A DNA stretch of 34,387 nt from positions 1 to 34,387 of the forward strand of contig JAQXEK010000029.1 in assembly GCA_029250885.1 (NCBI GenBank), given 5' to 3'. Shown piece by piece: positions 14,762-23,182 of this stretch (its first letter is position 1; each line of letters begins with the position of its first letter). This DNA comes from Planctomycetota bacterium. GTDB lineage: Bacteria > Planctomycetota > UBA1135 > GCA-002686595. The translations under genes were made by a program, and so were the position numbers. The notes beneath the pieces were generated by a model. That model ran no database searches and was not told the origin of the DNA. It worked only from the letters and a program-made list of their open reading frames with translations.

Positions 14762-15664
14762 CTAGACAAACAGGATCATTTGCAGCTGATAGCGGAAGTC
14801 GTTCGCGACCTCGTCTTCTGGGCCGAGCGCCTCGAAGGTCTCAAGCATCAGCTTGCGGGCGGCGTCGTCTTCGAAGGCGCGGTCGACCATGACAATGTCC
14901 AGAAGGTGCTCGAGGCCGGTCTGGTGGTCGCCCTTGGCCAGTTGCGCTTTGGCGAGCTCGAAACGAGCGGCGGTGCTGTCCGGGTTCGCGTCGTAGGCGG
15001 CTTGGAGTTCATTGATGTCGCCCGCGCCCTCTTGTAGCTCTAGGTGCGCGCGGATGGCGCGGCCCTCGTCGGACTCTTGGAACTCGTCTTCCAGGGCCTC
15101 GTACCACTCGCGGGCCTCTTCGATGCGGCCGAGGTCAAGCAAGAGCCGCGTCTGCAATACGCGCGCATCGCCATCTTCCGGATACTCCTCCAGGTGCGCT
15201 TCGATGGCGGCCAAGGCCTTGTCGAATTCGCCGATGGCTTGGAGCTCCTTCATGGCATCGAGGCTGGGCGCCGCCACGGACTTGACGAACTTGTCGAGGA
15301 AGGTGGCCAACTCCTTCTCATCCATACCGCCTTCGAAGGCGTCTGATGGGCGGCCCTTCTCCAGGATGACGGTGGTGGGGACGGCGCGAATCTGGAAGGC
15401 CTGGGCGAGCTCTGGCTTGAGGTCCGTGTTGACCTTGCCCAGCAGGAACGCGCCTCGGCGCTCGATGGCTTCCGTTTCAAGCAGGGGGCCCATAACCGTG
15501 CAGGGCTCGGCGCGATCCGAGTGGAAGTAAAGCACCACCGGCATATTCATCGAGCGATTGACGACCTCGACCTCGAAGTTGTTCTCGTCGATGTCCAGGA
15601 TCCAGCTGTCGCTGGGCTGGTCGTTGCTGGGGTCACTGGCGAGGTTTAGGGGAGGGTTCGTCAT
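14762..15664 (-). CDS. Thioredoxin-fold/TPR chaperedoxin, CnoX (YbbN)-like
   Basis: 300 residues from the ATG at 15664; an in-frame GTG three codons upstream (15673) is the alternative. The N-terminal thioredoxin-fold domain (about 20-130) has VVLYFHSDRAEPCTVMGPLLE (43-63), where the usual WCxxC is replaced by a single Cys55. This mirrors the SxxC-type site of E. coli CnoX. The cis-proline segment is IRAVPTTVI (92-100, Pro96). The C-terminal half consists of TPR-like helices, and the last residues, EDEVANDFRYQLQMILFV, match the conserved YbbN C-terminal motif (ALxxxYRRQLxxLL). CnoX proteins bind unfolded clients and pass them to GroEL or DnaK, protecting them under oxidation. A redox role for Cys55 here is inferred. 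It converges on the pseudouridine synthase gene. Confidence 0.85.
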   Translation of the reverse strand: MTNPPLNLASDPSNDQPSDSWILDIDENNFEVEVVNRSMNMPVVLYFHSDRAEPCTVMGPLLETEAIERRGAFLLGKVNTDLKPELAQAFQIRAVPTTVILEKGRPSDAFEGGMDEKELATFLDKFVKSVAAPSLDAMKELQAIGEFDKALAAIEAHLEEYPEDGDARVLQTRLLLDLGRIEEAREWYEALEDEFQESDEGRAIRAHLELQEGAGDINELQAAYDANPDSTAARFELAKAQLAKGDHQTGLEHLLDIVMVDRAFEDDAARKLMLETFEALGPEDEVANDFRYQLQMILFV

Positions 15665-15868
15665 GGCGGTCACGGGCGGTGAAGGGGAGGCGGGGATGCA
15701 GTGCGCTCGGGTGGAGTGAGCGACTTGGGCAGGAGATTAGCGTGTCCAGCGAGGCGGTGCTCGGTATTTGCATACTAAGCCGCGTGGGCACACCGTATTT
15801 CGAGCTTAGAGGCCTTCGATGGTGCACGGGGATACCAGCTAGGGCGGGACTTTTGACGCCGGCTCGCA

Positions 15869-15874
15869 TAGATT
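15869..15874 (+). promoter_or_regulatory. -10-like TAGATT, leaderless spacing
   Basis: TAGATT is followed by exactly 6 nt and then the ATG at 15881, with no Shine-Dalgarno between. No -35 is seen at the right distance (TTGACG at 15853 is only 10 nt upstream). Confidence 0.45.
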
Positions 15875-15880
15875 ACCGCC

Positions 15881-16537
15881 ATGGCACTCCAACACCCCAA
15901 GCCCGTCGTCTTCGACGGCCCCGCCGGCAAGCTCGAAGGCCTGCTGGGACCACCTGAGCACGGCGAACTCGCGCCACGCGCCATCGCCGTCGTCTGCCAC
16001 CCGCACCCCGCCGGCGGCGGCACCATGCACAACACCGTCGTCTACCGCGTGGCCAAGGGCCTGCGCCGCGCGGGGCTGGCGGTGCTACGCTTTAACTTCC
16101 GCAGCGTGGAGGGCTCCGAGGGCGAGCACCACGGCGAGGGCTTGGAAGAGGGCGATGCAGAGGCAGCGGTCGACTACCTGATGAGCCTCTATCCGCGCGT
16201 ACCCCTTTGGGCCGGCGGCTTCTCCTTTGGCTCGCGAACCATCGCAGGGCTCGCGCCCCGGGAGTCGCGCATCGAGCGCACCTTCTTTATCGCGCTGCCG
16301 GTCAAGGTCTACGAGTGTGCCCCCATCGCCGATGTGCAGCAGCCTGGCTACATGCTGTTTGCCGGGGACGACGACTTTGGGACCGCGACCGTGCTTCGAG
16401 AGAAGTTCCCGTTCCTAGGGCCGAACCTGGAGATCGAAGAAATCCCGGGCACCAATCACTTCTTTCGCGGCAAGACTCCCGAGTTGGAAGAGCGCATCTA
16501 CGCATGGGCCGTGCGCAGCTTGGAGTCCACGGATTAG
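15881..16537 (+). CDS. Alpha/beta hydrolase (COG2945-like)
   Basis: 218 residues, cytoplasmic. It has the layout of small alpha/beta hydrolases of the dienelactone-hydrolase-like group: CHPHPAGGGTMHNTVVYRVA (39-58), FNFRSVEGSEGEHHGEG (71-87), nucleophile elbow GFSFGS (113-118, Ser115), LFAGDDDFG (159-167, acid Asp164 or Asp165) and NHFF (192-195, His193). The HPHPxxGGTMHN and NHFF blocks are diagnostic of this uncharacterised hydrolase family. Substrate unknown. It is followed after 1 nt by a methyltransferase gene, so the pair is an operon. TAGATT at -6 supports this ATG as the start. Confidence 0.9.
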   Translation: MALQHPKPVVFDGPAGKLEGLLGPPEHGELAPRAIAVVCHPHPAGGGTMHNTVVYRVAKGLRRAGLAVLRFNFRSVEGSEGEHHGEGLEEGDAEAAVDYLMSLYPRVPLWAGGFSFGSRTIAGLAPRESRIERTFFIALPVKVYECAPIADVQQPGYMLFAGDDDFGTATVLREKFPFLGPNLEIEEIPGTNHFFRGKTPELEERIYAWAVRSLESTD

Positions 16538-16538
16538 T

Positions 16539-17282
16539 TTGCGGCCAATCGATCAGCGCCTGCAAGAGGCACGCAAGGCCGAGCGCTGGACCCAGGTGTA
16601 CCGCGATGCGCCCGAGACCTTCCGCGCTTTCGAAGCGGCGGAGGATCCGGGCGGACTGGCGGCCAGGCGGATGGTGCAGCTCGCCAAGTTGCAAGGCAAG
16701 CGCGTACTTGAGATCGGCTCAGGTACGGGCTGGTTGACGCGCTACGTCGACGAAGTAGCCGCGCGTCACGTAGCTGTCGAACCGGAAGCGGCGATGATCG
16801 CCAGCGCCATGGACTTGGGCGACGCCAAGGTCCTGCGGGCGCGTGGCGAGAGCTTACCCTTCGCGCCCGGCAGCTTCGACGCCGCGGTCATGAGCTGGGT
16901 GCTGCTGGACCTGCGGCCCGAACTGCGCACCAAGGTGTTGCGGCAGTGCGATCGGGTTTTGGGCTCGGGCTTGCTCTCGTCCCCGTCCACAGAACAGCTT
17001 GGAACCTGGGTTATCGAGAACGCCGGTACCGGCGAGTTCCAAGAGCTGCGCGGTATCGAAGATCCCGGCGGCCTGGGCGAGGTCGCGCCCCTTGTTCACG
17101 ACTGTGGCTTCGAGCTCGTGGAGGTCGTTGAGACCGAGATGCGCTTCCCGAATGCCGCTACCGCTGAAGCAACCCTAGGCGCGATCCTTGGCGATCAAGT
17201 TCGCCGCAAGCTGCAAGCCCAGCCGCGCTCTAGCTTGTCCCTAGACCTTGCGATCCTCTTTCGTCCCATGGGGCAAGGCTAG
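16539..17282 (+). CDS. Class I SAM-dependent methyltransferase
   Basis: 247 residues reading from TTG at 16539, one nucleotide after the hydrolase stop. The Rossmann-fold SAM site is clear: motif I VLEIGSGTGW (56-65), acidic Glu81 at the end of strand 2 (HVAVEPEAAMI), RGESLPFAPGSFDAAVMSWVL (102-122), which is the motif II/III region of Methyltransf_11 proteins, and then an EL-RVLGSGLL stretch. The C-terminal part (about 150-247) has no recognisable motif. Substrate unknown. The tight spacing to the hydrolase suggests both act on related small molecules, though that is only an inference. The TTG start is set by spacing; the next in-frame starts fall inside conserved sequence and are unlikely. 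Confidence 0.85.
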   Translation: MRPIDQRLQEARKAERWTQVYRDAPETFRAFEAAEDPGGLAARRMVQLAKLQGKRVLEIGSGTGWLTRYVDEVAARHVAVEPEAAMIASAMDLGDAKVLRARGESLPFAPGSFDAAVMSWVLLDLRPELRTKVLRQCDRVLGSGLLSSPSTEQLGTWVIENAGTGEFQELRGIEDPGGLGEVAPLVHDCGFELVEVVETEMRFPNAATAEATLGAILGDQVRRKLQAQPRSSLSLDLAILFRPMGQG

Positions 17283-17324
17283 AGGAGCGTGCGCAATAGG
17301 CAGGGCCGAAGGGAGAGACGAGGC

Positions 17325-18128
17325 CTAGAGGGCCGCCGCGCCCCAGACCTGGCCGCCCACGTGCAGCTTGCCGCCGTCGAACCAGAAGAACTCGACCGTG
17401 CTCGAGTTCAGCATGTCGTCGCGCCTCCAGATCGAGATCGGCAACTCCGAGCCCTTGGCTTCCACGCAGGCCTGGCGGAATTGCTCGTCTGTCAGGGCAA
17501 GCTGCTCTTCCGAGTCCACGCCGCCGCGACCGACCGCTTGGAATCGGTATAGGTGCCAGGCGTGGATGTTCGCGCCCTCGTCGAGCTGCCGGCGCATCCA
17601 CTGCACTAGGGCCGGAATGTCGTCGCGGTTGTTGCGGTTTAGAACGGTGCCGATCGAGATCTGCTTGCCCGCCTCCGTGCACTGGCGAACACGCTCTTGT
17701 ACTAGGTCGAAGTGTCCGGTGGGCTTGGACCCCAGGACGATGCGCAGGGAGTCGTGCATCGTGGACGTCGCGCCGTCCATGGGAAAGATGAACCGGTCAA
17801 CGTCGGGAATGTTCGCAAAGCCTTCGGCCAGGCGAATCCCGTTCGTATTGACTTGGACCGTCAGGCCCAGGCTCTTGGCGTGGGCGGCAAGGTCTGCAAG
17901 GCTGCGCTTGCCATCACGCCAGAGCGCGGGCTCGCCGCCACCAAGCACGATGTTCTCGTAACCAGCCCCGTGTAGGGAGCTGATCAACGCGCACGCCTGC
18001 TCGTAGGACATGCGATCGAAGCCCAGATCGCTCGCACAGAAGGTGCAACCCATGTCGCACTTCGGCAGCAGGAACAGAGCCGCAATCGTCTTCCAGGGCT
18101 CCACAGGAATTTGCCAATCAACTTTCAC
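17325..18128 (-). CDS. Radical SAM protein, compact form
   Basis: 267 residues from GTG at 18128. The 4Fe-4S motif is KCDMGCTFCASD (Cys24, Cys28, Cys31; CxxxCxxC), preceded by PWKTIAALFLLPKC. The SAM-binding GGGEP is at 63-67 and VQVNTNGIRL follows at 91-100. The remainder keeps the partial TIM-barrel pattern (IFPMDGATSTMHDSLR; ISIGTVLNRNNRDDIPALVQWMR). The end, after WHLYRFQAVGRGG, is short with a VEFFWFDGGKLHVGG strand pair and no further Cys cluster, so there is no SPASM or extra Fe-S domain. Substrate unknown. The start is chosen because TACAAT lies 7 nt before this GTG; the longer frame to 18218 would run through that promoter. It converges on the methyltransferase gene. Confidence 0.85.
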   Translation of the reverse strand: MKVDWQIPVEPWKTIAALFLLPKCDMGCTFCASDLGFDRMSYEQACALISSLHGAGYENIVLGGGEPALWRDGKRSLADLAAHAKSLGLTVQVNTNGIRLAEGFANIPDVDRFIFPMDGATSTMHDSLRIVLGSKPTGHFDLVQERVRQCTEAGKQISIGTVLNRNNRDDIPALVQWMRRQLDEGANIHAWHLYRFQAVGRGGVDSEEQLALTDEQFRQACVEAKGSELPISIWRRDDMLNSSTVEFFWFDGGKLHVGGQVWGAAAL

Positions 18129-18135
18129 GGGACCT

Positions 18136-18141
18136 ATTGTA
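18136..18141 (-). promoter_or_regulatory. -10-like TACAAT for the radical SAM gene
   Basis: On the reverse strand TACAAT is followed by 7 nt and then the GTG at 18128. It has 5 of 6 matches to the -10 consensus, with no Shine-Dalgarno in between. Confidence 0.45.
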
Positions 18142-18200
18142 GGGACTGCTGTTGTAAGGTGTTCGCTATCCCGAATTCGCCTCTTCACCGTGGACTTACC

Positions 18201-19307
18201 ATGCGCTGTTTTTACCAATTCAAGACCACCCTGTCGCTAGTTGTACTCGCCGTTTTCGTGGCTCTCTCTTCCTTAGACGTCCCCGGATTTCCTGCCACGG
18301 CCGAGCGACTTGCGGCGGCAAGCGCGCCCCTTCAAGGTGGTCCCGCGAGCCGGCCCAGCGCGGCCCAGGAGTACGACCCGCTCGCCCCAATCACAGCACT
18401 CGAAATTGGGCGCATTTCCCTAACAGCACTGCGGGGTGAGCGCGAAGTACCGATCCTGGTCTTCCTACCCAAGAGGGGCGATGCAGCAAAGCTTCTGGAC
18501 CCGTTGCCGATCGTTCTCTTCAGCCACGGTCTCGGGGGCAGCAACACGGGCAGCACGTTCTATGGGCAGCACCTAGCCAGCCGGGGGTACGCTGTTGCCT
18601 TCCTGCAACACGCGGGAAGCGACGAACAGGTCTGGAAAGACTTACCTGCAGGGAAACGCCTCAGCGCTTTAGAGCAAGCCGCCACCAGGGAGAATTTGGT
18701 GCTGCGCACCCAGGACGTGACCACGGCCATCGACGCTCTCACCACCTGGAACCAGACAAAGGGCCACCCACTTGAGGGCCGAGTAGATCCCGAGCGCATC
18801 GGCATGTCCGGCCACTCTTTCGGCGCCGTGACCACCCAGATGGTCAGCGGACAGCGCAGTGAGATCTTTCAGGCCAAGTTGATCGAGCCTCGGATTGATG
18901 CAGCCATCGCATTCAGCCCGAGCCCTCCCAGGCTGGGCACGCCCAAGAAGGTCTTCGACAAGGTCTTCCTGCCGCTAATGTTGATGACGGGAACCAAGGA
19001 CGACTCGTCGATTGGCAACACGGATGCGAAGGCGCGCCAGCTTGTCTATCCGGCCCTACCAACGACTAACGATCGCTACGAGCTAGTCCTCGACGGAGCC
19101 AGGCACTCCATCTTTACGGACACCGCCGGAATCCGAAGGGCAAGCGCTCGGAATCGAAACCACCATCGCGTCATCCTGGCCCTAGCGACGGCTTTTTGGG
19201 ATGCCTACCTTAAGCAGGACCGGCAAGCCGCCGCTTGGCTTGTGGGGGACGGCCCCAAGGGTGTGATGGAAGAGGCCGACAGGTACCAGCACGCTGCGGG
19301 CGAATAG
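18201..19307 (+). CDS. Exported alpha/beta hydrolase, platelet-activating-factor acetylhydrolase-like
   Basis: 368 residues from the ATG at 18201. Residues 1-25 are a signal peptide or anchor (KTTLSLVVLAVFVALSS). Catalytic features: oxyanion segment VLFSHGLGGSNTG (105-117), nucleophile elbow GMSGHSFGAVTT (201-212, Ser206), LMTGTKDDSS (261-270, candidate acid Asp267 or Asp268) and GARHSIFTD (299-307, His302). SHGLGG and GHSFGA with this spacing are typical of the predicted dienelactone hydrolase/PAF-acetylhydrolase group (COG4188). It probably cleaves esters outside the cytoplasm; the substrate is unknown. The open frame extends 30 codons upstream but overlaps the divergent radical SAM start region, and the hydrophobic signal begins right at 18201, so that start is preferred. 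Confidence 0.87.
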   Translation: MRCFYQFKTTLSLVVLAVFVALSSLDVPGFPATAERLAAASAPLQGGPASRPSAAQEYDPLAPITALEIGRISLTALRGEREVPILVFLPKRGDAAKLLDPLPIVLFSHGLGGSNTGSTFYGQHLASRGYAVAFLQHAGSDEQVWKDLPAGKRLSALEQAATRENLVLRTQDVTTAIDALTTWNQTKGHPLEGRVDPERIGMSGHSFGAVTTQMVSGQRSEIFQAKLIEPRIDAAIAFSPSPPRLGTPKKVFDKVFLPLMLMTGTKDDSSIGNTDAKARQLVYPALPTTNDRYELVLDGARHSIFTDTAGIRRASARNRNHHRVILALATAFWDAYLKQDRQAAAWLVGDGPKGVMEEADRYQHAAGE

Positions 19308-19371
19308 AGAGCGAGCGGTAGCGCTGTTGCGTTGACTCTACCCTTTTGGGCAGGTCGAAAATGAATCGGGA

Positions 19372-20373
19372 TTAGTCTACCGACGGGTACAAGCCGCGCC
19401 AGGTGCCGCCGTAGTCCTCGTCCTCGGCGCCGACGCTCAGGTAGGCGTGGGGCACGCTGTTCGGTGCCGCGGAGATGCCTTCAATCTTGTGGCCGTCGAT
19501 GGTGTAGGCTGCAGTTGGATTCTCGGTGGGAATGAGGGAGCGCAGGCCGGTCTCTTGGTTGAGCTCGCCAACCGTGCAAGCCTGCCAGAGAACGGAGCGG
19601 AAGGGCCCCTGGTCGCCCGGGTCCTCCGTGGCTGCGGTCCAGATCGACTGGTCGCGCTCGTCATACCAGAGGTCGCCGATGTCGCGCGGACCCTTGGGGT
19701 TGATCCACCGGCCCGGCGAGCTCAGCTCCAAATCCGTCGAGGCCGGCTGCCAGGCCAAGGTGCCTTCGCCCAAGTCCAAGATGCCCGTGATCAGAGCTCC
19801 TCGGGCATGGGCCTTGGACCTTCCGCGCTCGCCAAGCACAAGCTGATAACGCTCGCCATCCAGGGGGATGCAGACCAGGCCCTCGTAGTTGTCGCCCTTG
19901 CCCAGGCCCCACTCCATGGGCTTCTCGATCCGGGTCGCGACGGGCCAATCGCCAATCACCGAGAGCTTGCTGTCGTCCTCGTCATAGGCAAGGTGGAAGA
20001 TGCGGCCGGGGCCCAGGTCGCGGCGTCCACTCTCGGCGGCCAGGAAGTGGCCGGGCTTTCCCGGGATAATGTGCAGGGCTTCTAAGTCGCTGGCGCGGTC
20101 ATCGCCCTTGTCGAGCACGTCGACGTCCAGGGCCTTGTACGAGTTGGGGCCGTCGTCGAGGATCGTGAGGATGCCAGTCCGGTGGCCCTTCTTGTGGGCC
20201 TTGGTGTCTTGCACCATGAGGTAGCTATTCCCGGTGAGCGGGGCCATACCGCTTATGCCGGGGATCTCGTTGGTGTCCGCGTTGGTCGCCGGCGTGGGAG
20301 CCAAGCTGCAGGCTAGGACAGTCGTAACGGCGAGGTAGAGCGGGCTCCACTTGCCCAGGATTGAGATGTTCAT
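19372..20373 (-). CDS. Exported protein, possible beta-propeller of the phytase-like/SdiA-regulated type
   Basis: 333 residues. The N-terminus has a signal sequence (PLYLAVTTVLACSLAPTP); the Cys at about 22 could be a lipobox cysteine, but Leu at -2 is atypical. The mature part alternates short strands, with motifs such as GISGMAPLTGNSYLMVQDTK, DRASDLEALHIIPGKPGHFLAAESG, EWGLGKGDNYEGLVCIPLDGERYQLVLGERG and GDLWYDERDQSIWTAATEDPG, then IDGHKIEGISAAP. The repeated xDLE(A/G)Lxx...G.F...E pattern is that of esterase-like phytase or SdiA-regulated propeller proteins; this is resemblance only. TAAACT lies 6 nt before the ATG and there is no Shine-Dalgarno, which supports the start. It is monocistronic and converges on the hydrolase gene. 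Confidence 0.75.
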   Translation of the reverse strand: MNISILGKWSPLYLAVTTVLACSLAPTPATNADTNEIPGISGMAPLTGNSYLMVQDTKAHKKGHRTGILTILDDGPNSYKALDVDVLDKGDDRASDLEALHIIPGKPGHFLAAESGRRDLGPGRIFHLAYDEDDSKLSVIGDWPVATRIEKPMEWGLGKGDNYEGLVCIPLDGERYQLVLGERGRSKAHARGALITGILDLGEGTLAWQPASTDLELSSPGRWINPKGPRDIGDLWYDERDQSIWTAATEDPGDQGPFRSVLWQACTVGELNQETGLRSLIPTENPTAAYTIDGHKIEGISAAPNSVPHAYLSVGAEDEDYGGTWRGLYPSVD

Positions 20374-20379
20374 GGGTGG

Positions 20380-20385
20380 AGTTTA
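20380..20385 (-). promoter_or_regulatory. -10-like TAAACT, leaderless spacing
   Basis: On the reverse strand TAAACT is followed by exactly 6 nt (CCACCC) and the ATG at 20373. No -35 is evident. Confidence 0.4.
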
Positions 20386-20470
20386 CGAGGCTGGCCAGGT
20401 TGGTGGTGGAGTTGGATTTCGATTGTTGTGGGAAGGGGACCGAGCACAGAAAGCGGACAGCGTGTACCTA

Positions 20471-20508
20471 AGCGGGGGCGAGCACGGTCTCCCCTGCTCG
20501 CCCCCGCT
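20471..20508. terminator. Strong 14-bp hairpin downstream of the amidohydrolase genes
   Basis: AGCGGGGGCGAGCA (20471-20484) and TGCTCGCCCCCGCT (20495-20508) pair perfectly over 14 bp with a 10-nt loop. It sits 33 nt beyond the stop of the amidohydrolase gene at 20541 and ahead of the promoter of the next reverse gene. The T-tract on the reverse strand is weak (TTAGGTAC), so termination may depend on the stem alone. Confidence 0.6.
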
Positions 20509-20540
20509 GCGTGGCCCTGGTTAGGCCGTTTCCTAGGAGC

Positions 20541-23165
20541 CTATTTAGCTTGGATCTTGTGCAGGCGCTCTCGGTAGCGATCGTAGAGGTCCGACTGGCG
20601 ATTGCCTAGGTCCACGTCTTGGCCGTCGATCCAGATCTGGAGGATCTGGGTAGTTGCCTCGAAGAGGTCGCCATCGGTCAGGACGATGTCGGCTTGCTTG
20701 CCGGGGGTCAGGCTGCCCAGGGTGCGCTCCATACCGATGACCTTGGCCGCGTTAAGAGTGACGGTCCGCAGGGCCTCGCCCTTGGAGAGGCCCCAGTTGG
20801 CGGCAAAGCCAGCGGCGAAGGGCAGGTTGCGCGGGTTCTCGTCGTCCCCGGATTGGATCGCGACGCGGATGCCGGCGCGTGTGAGAACGGCGGCGTTGGC
20901 GTAGCGCGCGTCGTAGGGCGCGAACTCGGACCGAGGGATCGAAAGCACGGGCCCGACGACGACCGGGAATCCGGACTTGGCGATACGGTCGGCAACCTTC
21001 CAGCCGTCGGTGACACCGTAGAGCACGACGTCGAGCTCCTCTTCCTGGGCAAAGCGGATTGCGCCGAGGATCGTCTGGGCGCCCGCCGCATGCAGGGCGA
21101 TTCGCTTCTCGCCAAGGGCATAGGGCGCAAGGGCCTCGAGCCTTCGGTCGCGGGTCGGCACAAGGCCGTTGGCCTCGGCTTCGTCCGTCAGGCGGCGCCA
21201 GTCGCGGGCCTCCTGTAGGAGCTCGCGTAGCTGCTCGGCCGACTTCGGCTCGTCGTCGTTCTTGGCGTCGTTGCGCATGCGCGGGAAGTTCACGTGCAGC
21301 ATGTCGCGGTCTTTACAGACCAGCTCCTCCCAGGTCATGCCGTCTAGGTCGATGACCGACGACTGGCCCATGATCGGGCCGCCGCTCTGGGGCGCCGTCT
21401 GGCTGCGCGTGATCCCGGCGAGGCGCGTCACGCCGATGTGAGCCGAGTCCGGGTTGATCGAGGAAGAGACCGAGAGGTCGGGCTGGTTGCCGCCCAGTTC
21501 GCCGGTGTCATCGGTACCGGCTACAGAGCCGATCTCGAAGATGCCGACCGGCGTGTCCAAGGCGATCATGCCGGGCCAGACGTGCTTGCCGGTGGCGTCG
21601 ATGACCTCGCAGTCCGCGGGTAGCTCGACGCCTGCGCCGACGGCCAGGATACGCTCGCCGGAGATGACCACGGTGCCGTTCTTGATGGCGGGGCCATCGG
21701 CGGGGTGCACCGTGCCGCCGACGATGGCGACCAGACCTTCGCCGTCCACGGCAAAGGAGTCCGTAGTCGCTTCCGCGAAGCCGTCCAGAGCCGCGTTGGA
21801 CGTCACATCCGCGCGGTAGGTGCCAAAGGCGTCGATGCGCTCGAACTCGATCAGCCCGTCCACCATGGTCCACTGGACCTGGGCGTAGACCGACAGCGGC
21901 TCGGCATCCAGCAGCACCAGGTCGGCGTCCTTGCCGGCTTCGATCGAGCCAGTGCGCTCGCCAAGTCCAAGCTGCAGCGCGCCATTGAAGGTCGCTAACC
22001 GCAGGGCCGCCACGGGATCCATACCTGCGTAGCGCACGGACTTCGCGGCCTCGTGGTACAGGTGCCGCATCAGCTCGTCGCTGTCCGAGTTGATCGTGGA
22101 CAGCACGCCCGCTTCGTCGAGTAGAGCCGCGTTCTGGGGGATCGCGTCGTAGGCCTCGATCTTGTAAGCCCACCAGTCGCTGAAGGTCGAGGTGCCTGCA
22201 CCGTGATCGGCAATCTCGGCGGCGATCTTATAGCCCTCGAGTACGTGCTGCAGCGTCTGGATTTGGAAGCCGAAGTCCTCGGCCTTACGCAGCAGCATCA
22301 GGATCTCGTCGGCACGATAGCTGTGGCTGTGCACCATGACCGAGGCCTCAAGAATGCCCTGCAGAGTCTCGAGTCGAACGTCGCGGCGGGGGGGAGTCGG
22401 GTCCTCGCCCTTGGCGACGGCCGCGTCGTAGGCGGCCCACTCTTCGCCGTAGGCAAAGGCCCGGGTGAAGGCGCGATCGTAGACCGCCTCGACCCCCATG
22501 CGCGTCGCCGGGAAGCGGTCGTAGTTGCCGCCCCAGTTTGAGCCCTTGGGGTTCTCGCCAAGGGCGAACTTGATTCCCTGGGGCGCGTCCGGGAAGATCA
22601 GATCGGCTGCGGTTGCGCCCCACTTCAGCTTCAGCACTTCACTACGCCCGCCGATGGCATTGGCGGATCCGTGCAGGCACTGGATCGTGGTCACGCCGCC
22701 CGCAAGTGCGCGGTAGATTCCGATGTCCGTGGGGTCGATCGTGTCGCTGATGTCGCAGTCGGCAGTGATCGAGAGGGTGCCCTCGTTTACGCCGCCGGAG
22801 ATGGCGGTGTGCGAGTGTGTGTCCACGACGCCTGGCGCAAGGTGCATGTCCGTGCCGTCGATGACCTGGAGTCCCATGTGGGCATCCGACAGCTTGCCAG
22901 AGCCCTCCGACACGGAGAATATCTTGCCGTCCTTTACGACCACGGTGCCCAAGAATCCAGGTCTCGTCGCGGTGTGAATCATGACGTTCTGGATCACGGC
23001 ACCGCTCGATGTGTCGAGGCGGGGCGCACGGGTCGCGTCCGTTTCGAATGGGTGGGAATCGGGCCCGTGGTTGTCCAGCGCGTGGGCCGAGAGCCCAAGG
23101 CCGCAACTAAGTGCACCGCCCAAAAATAGGCGCCAGGTAGAGGAGTTCTTCATTTGGTTTTTCAT
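20541..23165 (-). CDS. Large exported double amidohydrolase-fold protein
   Basis: 874 residues from the ATG at 23165, chosen because AAGAGGA (reverse strand, 23180-23174) lies 8 nt before it; an upstream start at 23192 overlaps the previous gene. Residues 1-29 are a signal peptide (WRLFLGGALSCGLGLSAHA). The first amidohydrolase-like half has the metal motif APGVVDTHSHTA (His117, His119), GGVNEGTLSITADCDI, LAGGVTTIQCLHGSANAIGG, and later ATFNGALQLGLGERTGSIEAGKDADLVLL. The second half repeats the architecture (IVGGTVHPADGPAIKNGTVVISGERILAVG, then ATLNAAKVIGMERTLGSLTPGKQADIVL-like), but its HxH is lost: WPGMIALDTPVG. One active and one degenerate domain are therefore likely. Such exported proteins are common in Planctomycetota and Bacteroidota; a role in degrading extracytoplasmic peptides or amides is inferred. 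Upstream it is coupled to another family member. Confidence 0.88.
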   Translation of the reverse strand: MKNQMKNSSTWRLFLGGALSCGLGLSAHALDNHGPDSHPFETDATRAPRLDTSSGAVIQNVMIHTATRPGFLGTVVVKDGKIFSVSEGSGKLSDAHMGLQVIDGTDMHLAPGVVDTHSHTAISGGVNEGTLSITADCDISDTIDPTDIGIYRALAGGVTTIQCLHGSANAIGGRSEVLKLKWGATAADLIFPDAPQGIKFALGENPKGSNWGGNYDRFPATRMGVEAVYDRAFTRAFAYGEEWAAYDAAVAKGEDPTPPRRDVRLETLQGILEASVMVHSHSYRADEILMLLRKAEDFGFQIQTLQHVLEGYKIAAEIADHGAGTSTFSDWWAYKIEAYDAIPQNAALLDEAGVLSTINSDSDELMRHLYHEAAKSVRYAGMDPVAALRLATFNGALQLGLGERTGSIEAGKDADLVLLDAEPLSVYAQVQWTMVDGLIEFERIDAFGTYRADVTSNAALDGFAEATTDSFAVDGEGLVAIVGGTVHPADGPAIKNGTVVISGERILAVGAGVELPADCEVIDATGKHVWPGMIALDTPVGIFEIGSVAGTDDTGELGGNQPDLSVSSSINPDSAHIGVTRLAGITRSQTAPQSGGPIMGQSSVIDLDGMTWEELVCKDRDMLHVNFPRMRNDAKNDDEPKSAEQLRELLQEARDWRRLTDEAEANGLVPTRDRRLEALAPYALGEKRIALHAAGAQTILGAIRFAQEEELDVVLYGVTDGWKVADRIAKSGFPVVVGPVLSIPRSEFAPYDARYANAAVLTRAGIRVAIQSGDDENPRNLPFAAGFAANWGLSKGEALRTVTLNAAKVIGMERTLGSLTPGKQADIVLTDGDLFEATTQILQIWIDGQDVDLGNRQSDLYDRYRERLHKIQAK

Positions 23166-23173
23166 CGGTTTCG

Positions 23174-23180
23174 TCCTCTT
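23174..23180 (-). promoter_or_regulatory. Shine-Dalgarno AAGAGGA deciding the downstream start
   Basis: On the reverse strand AAGAGGA lies 8 nt before the ATG at 23165. It is one of the few good Shine-Dalgarno sequences in the window, which fits an internal operon position where a leaderless start is impossible. Confidence 0.6.
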
Positions 23181-23182
23181 GA

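Noticed and set aside
15853..15874. TTGACG and TAGATT as a full promoter for the hydrolase at 15881
   Set aside because: The two elements are only 10 nt apart, too close for a -35/-10 pair; only the -10 element was kept.
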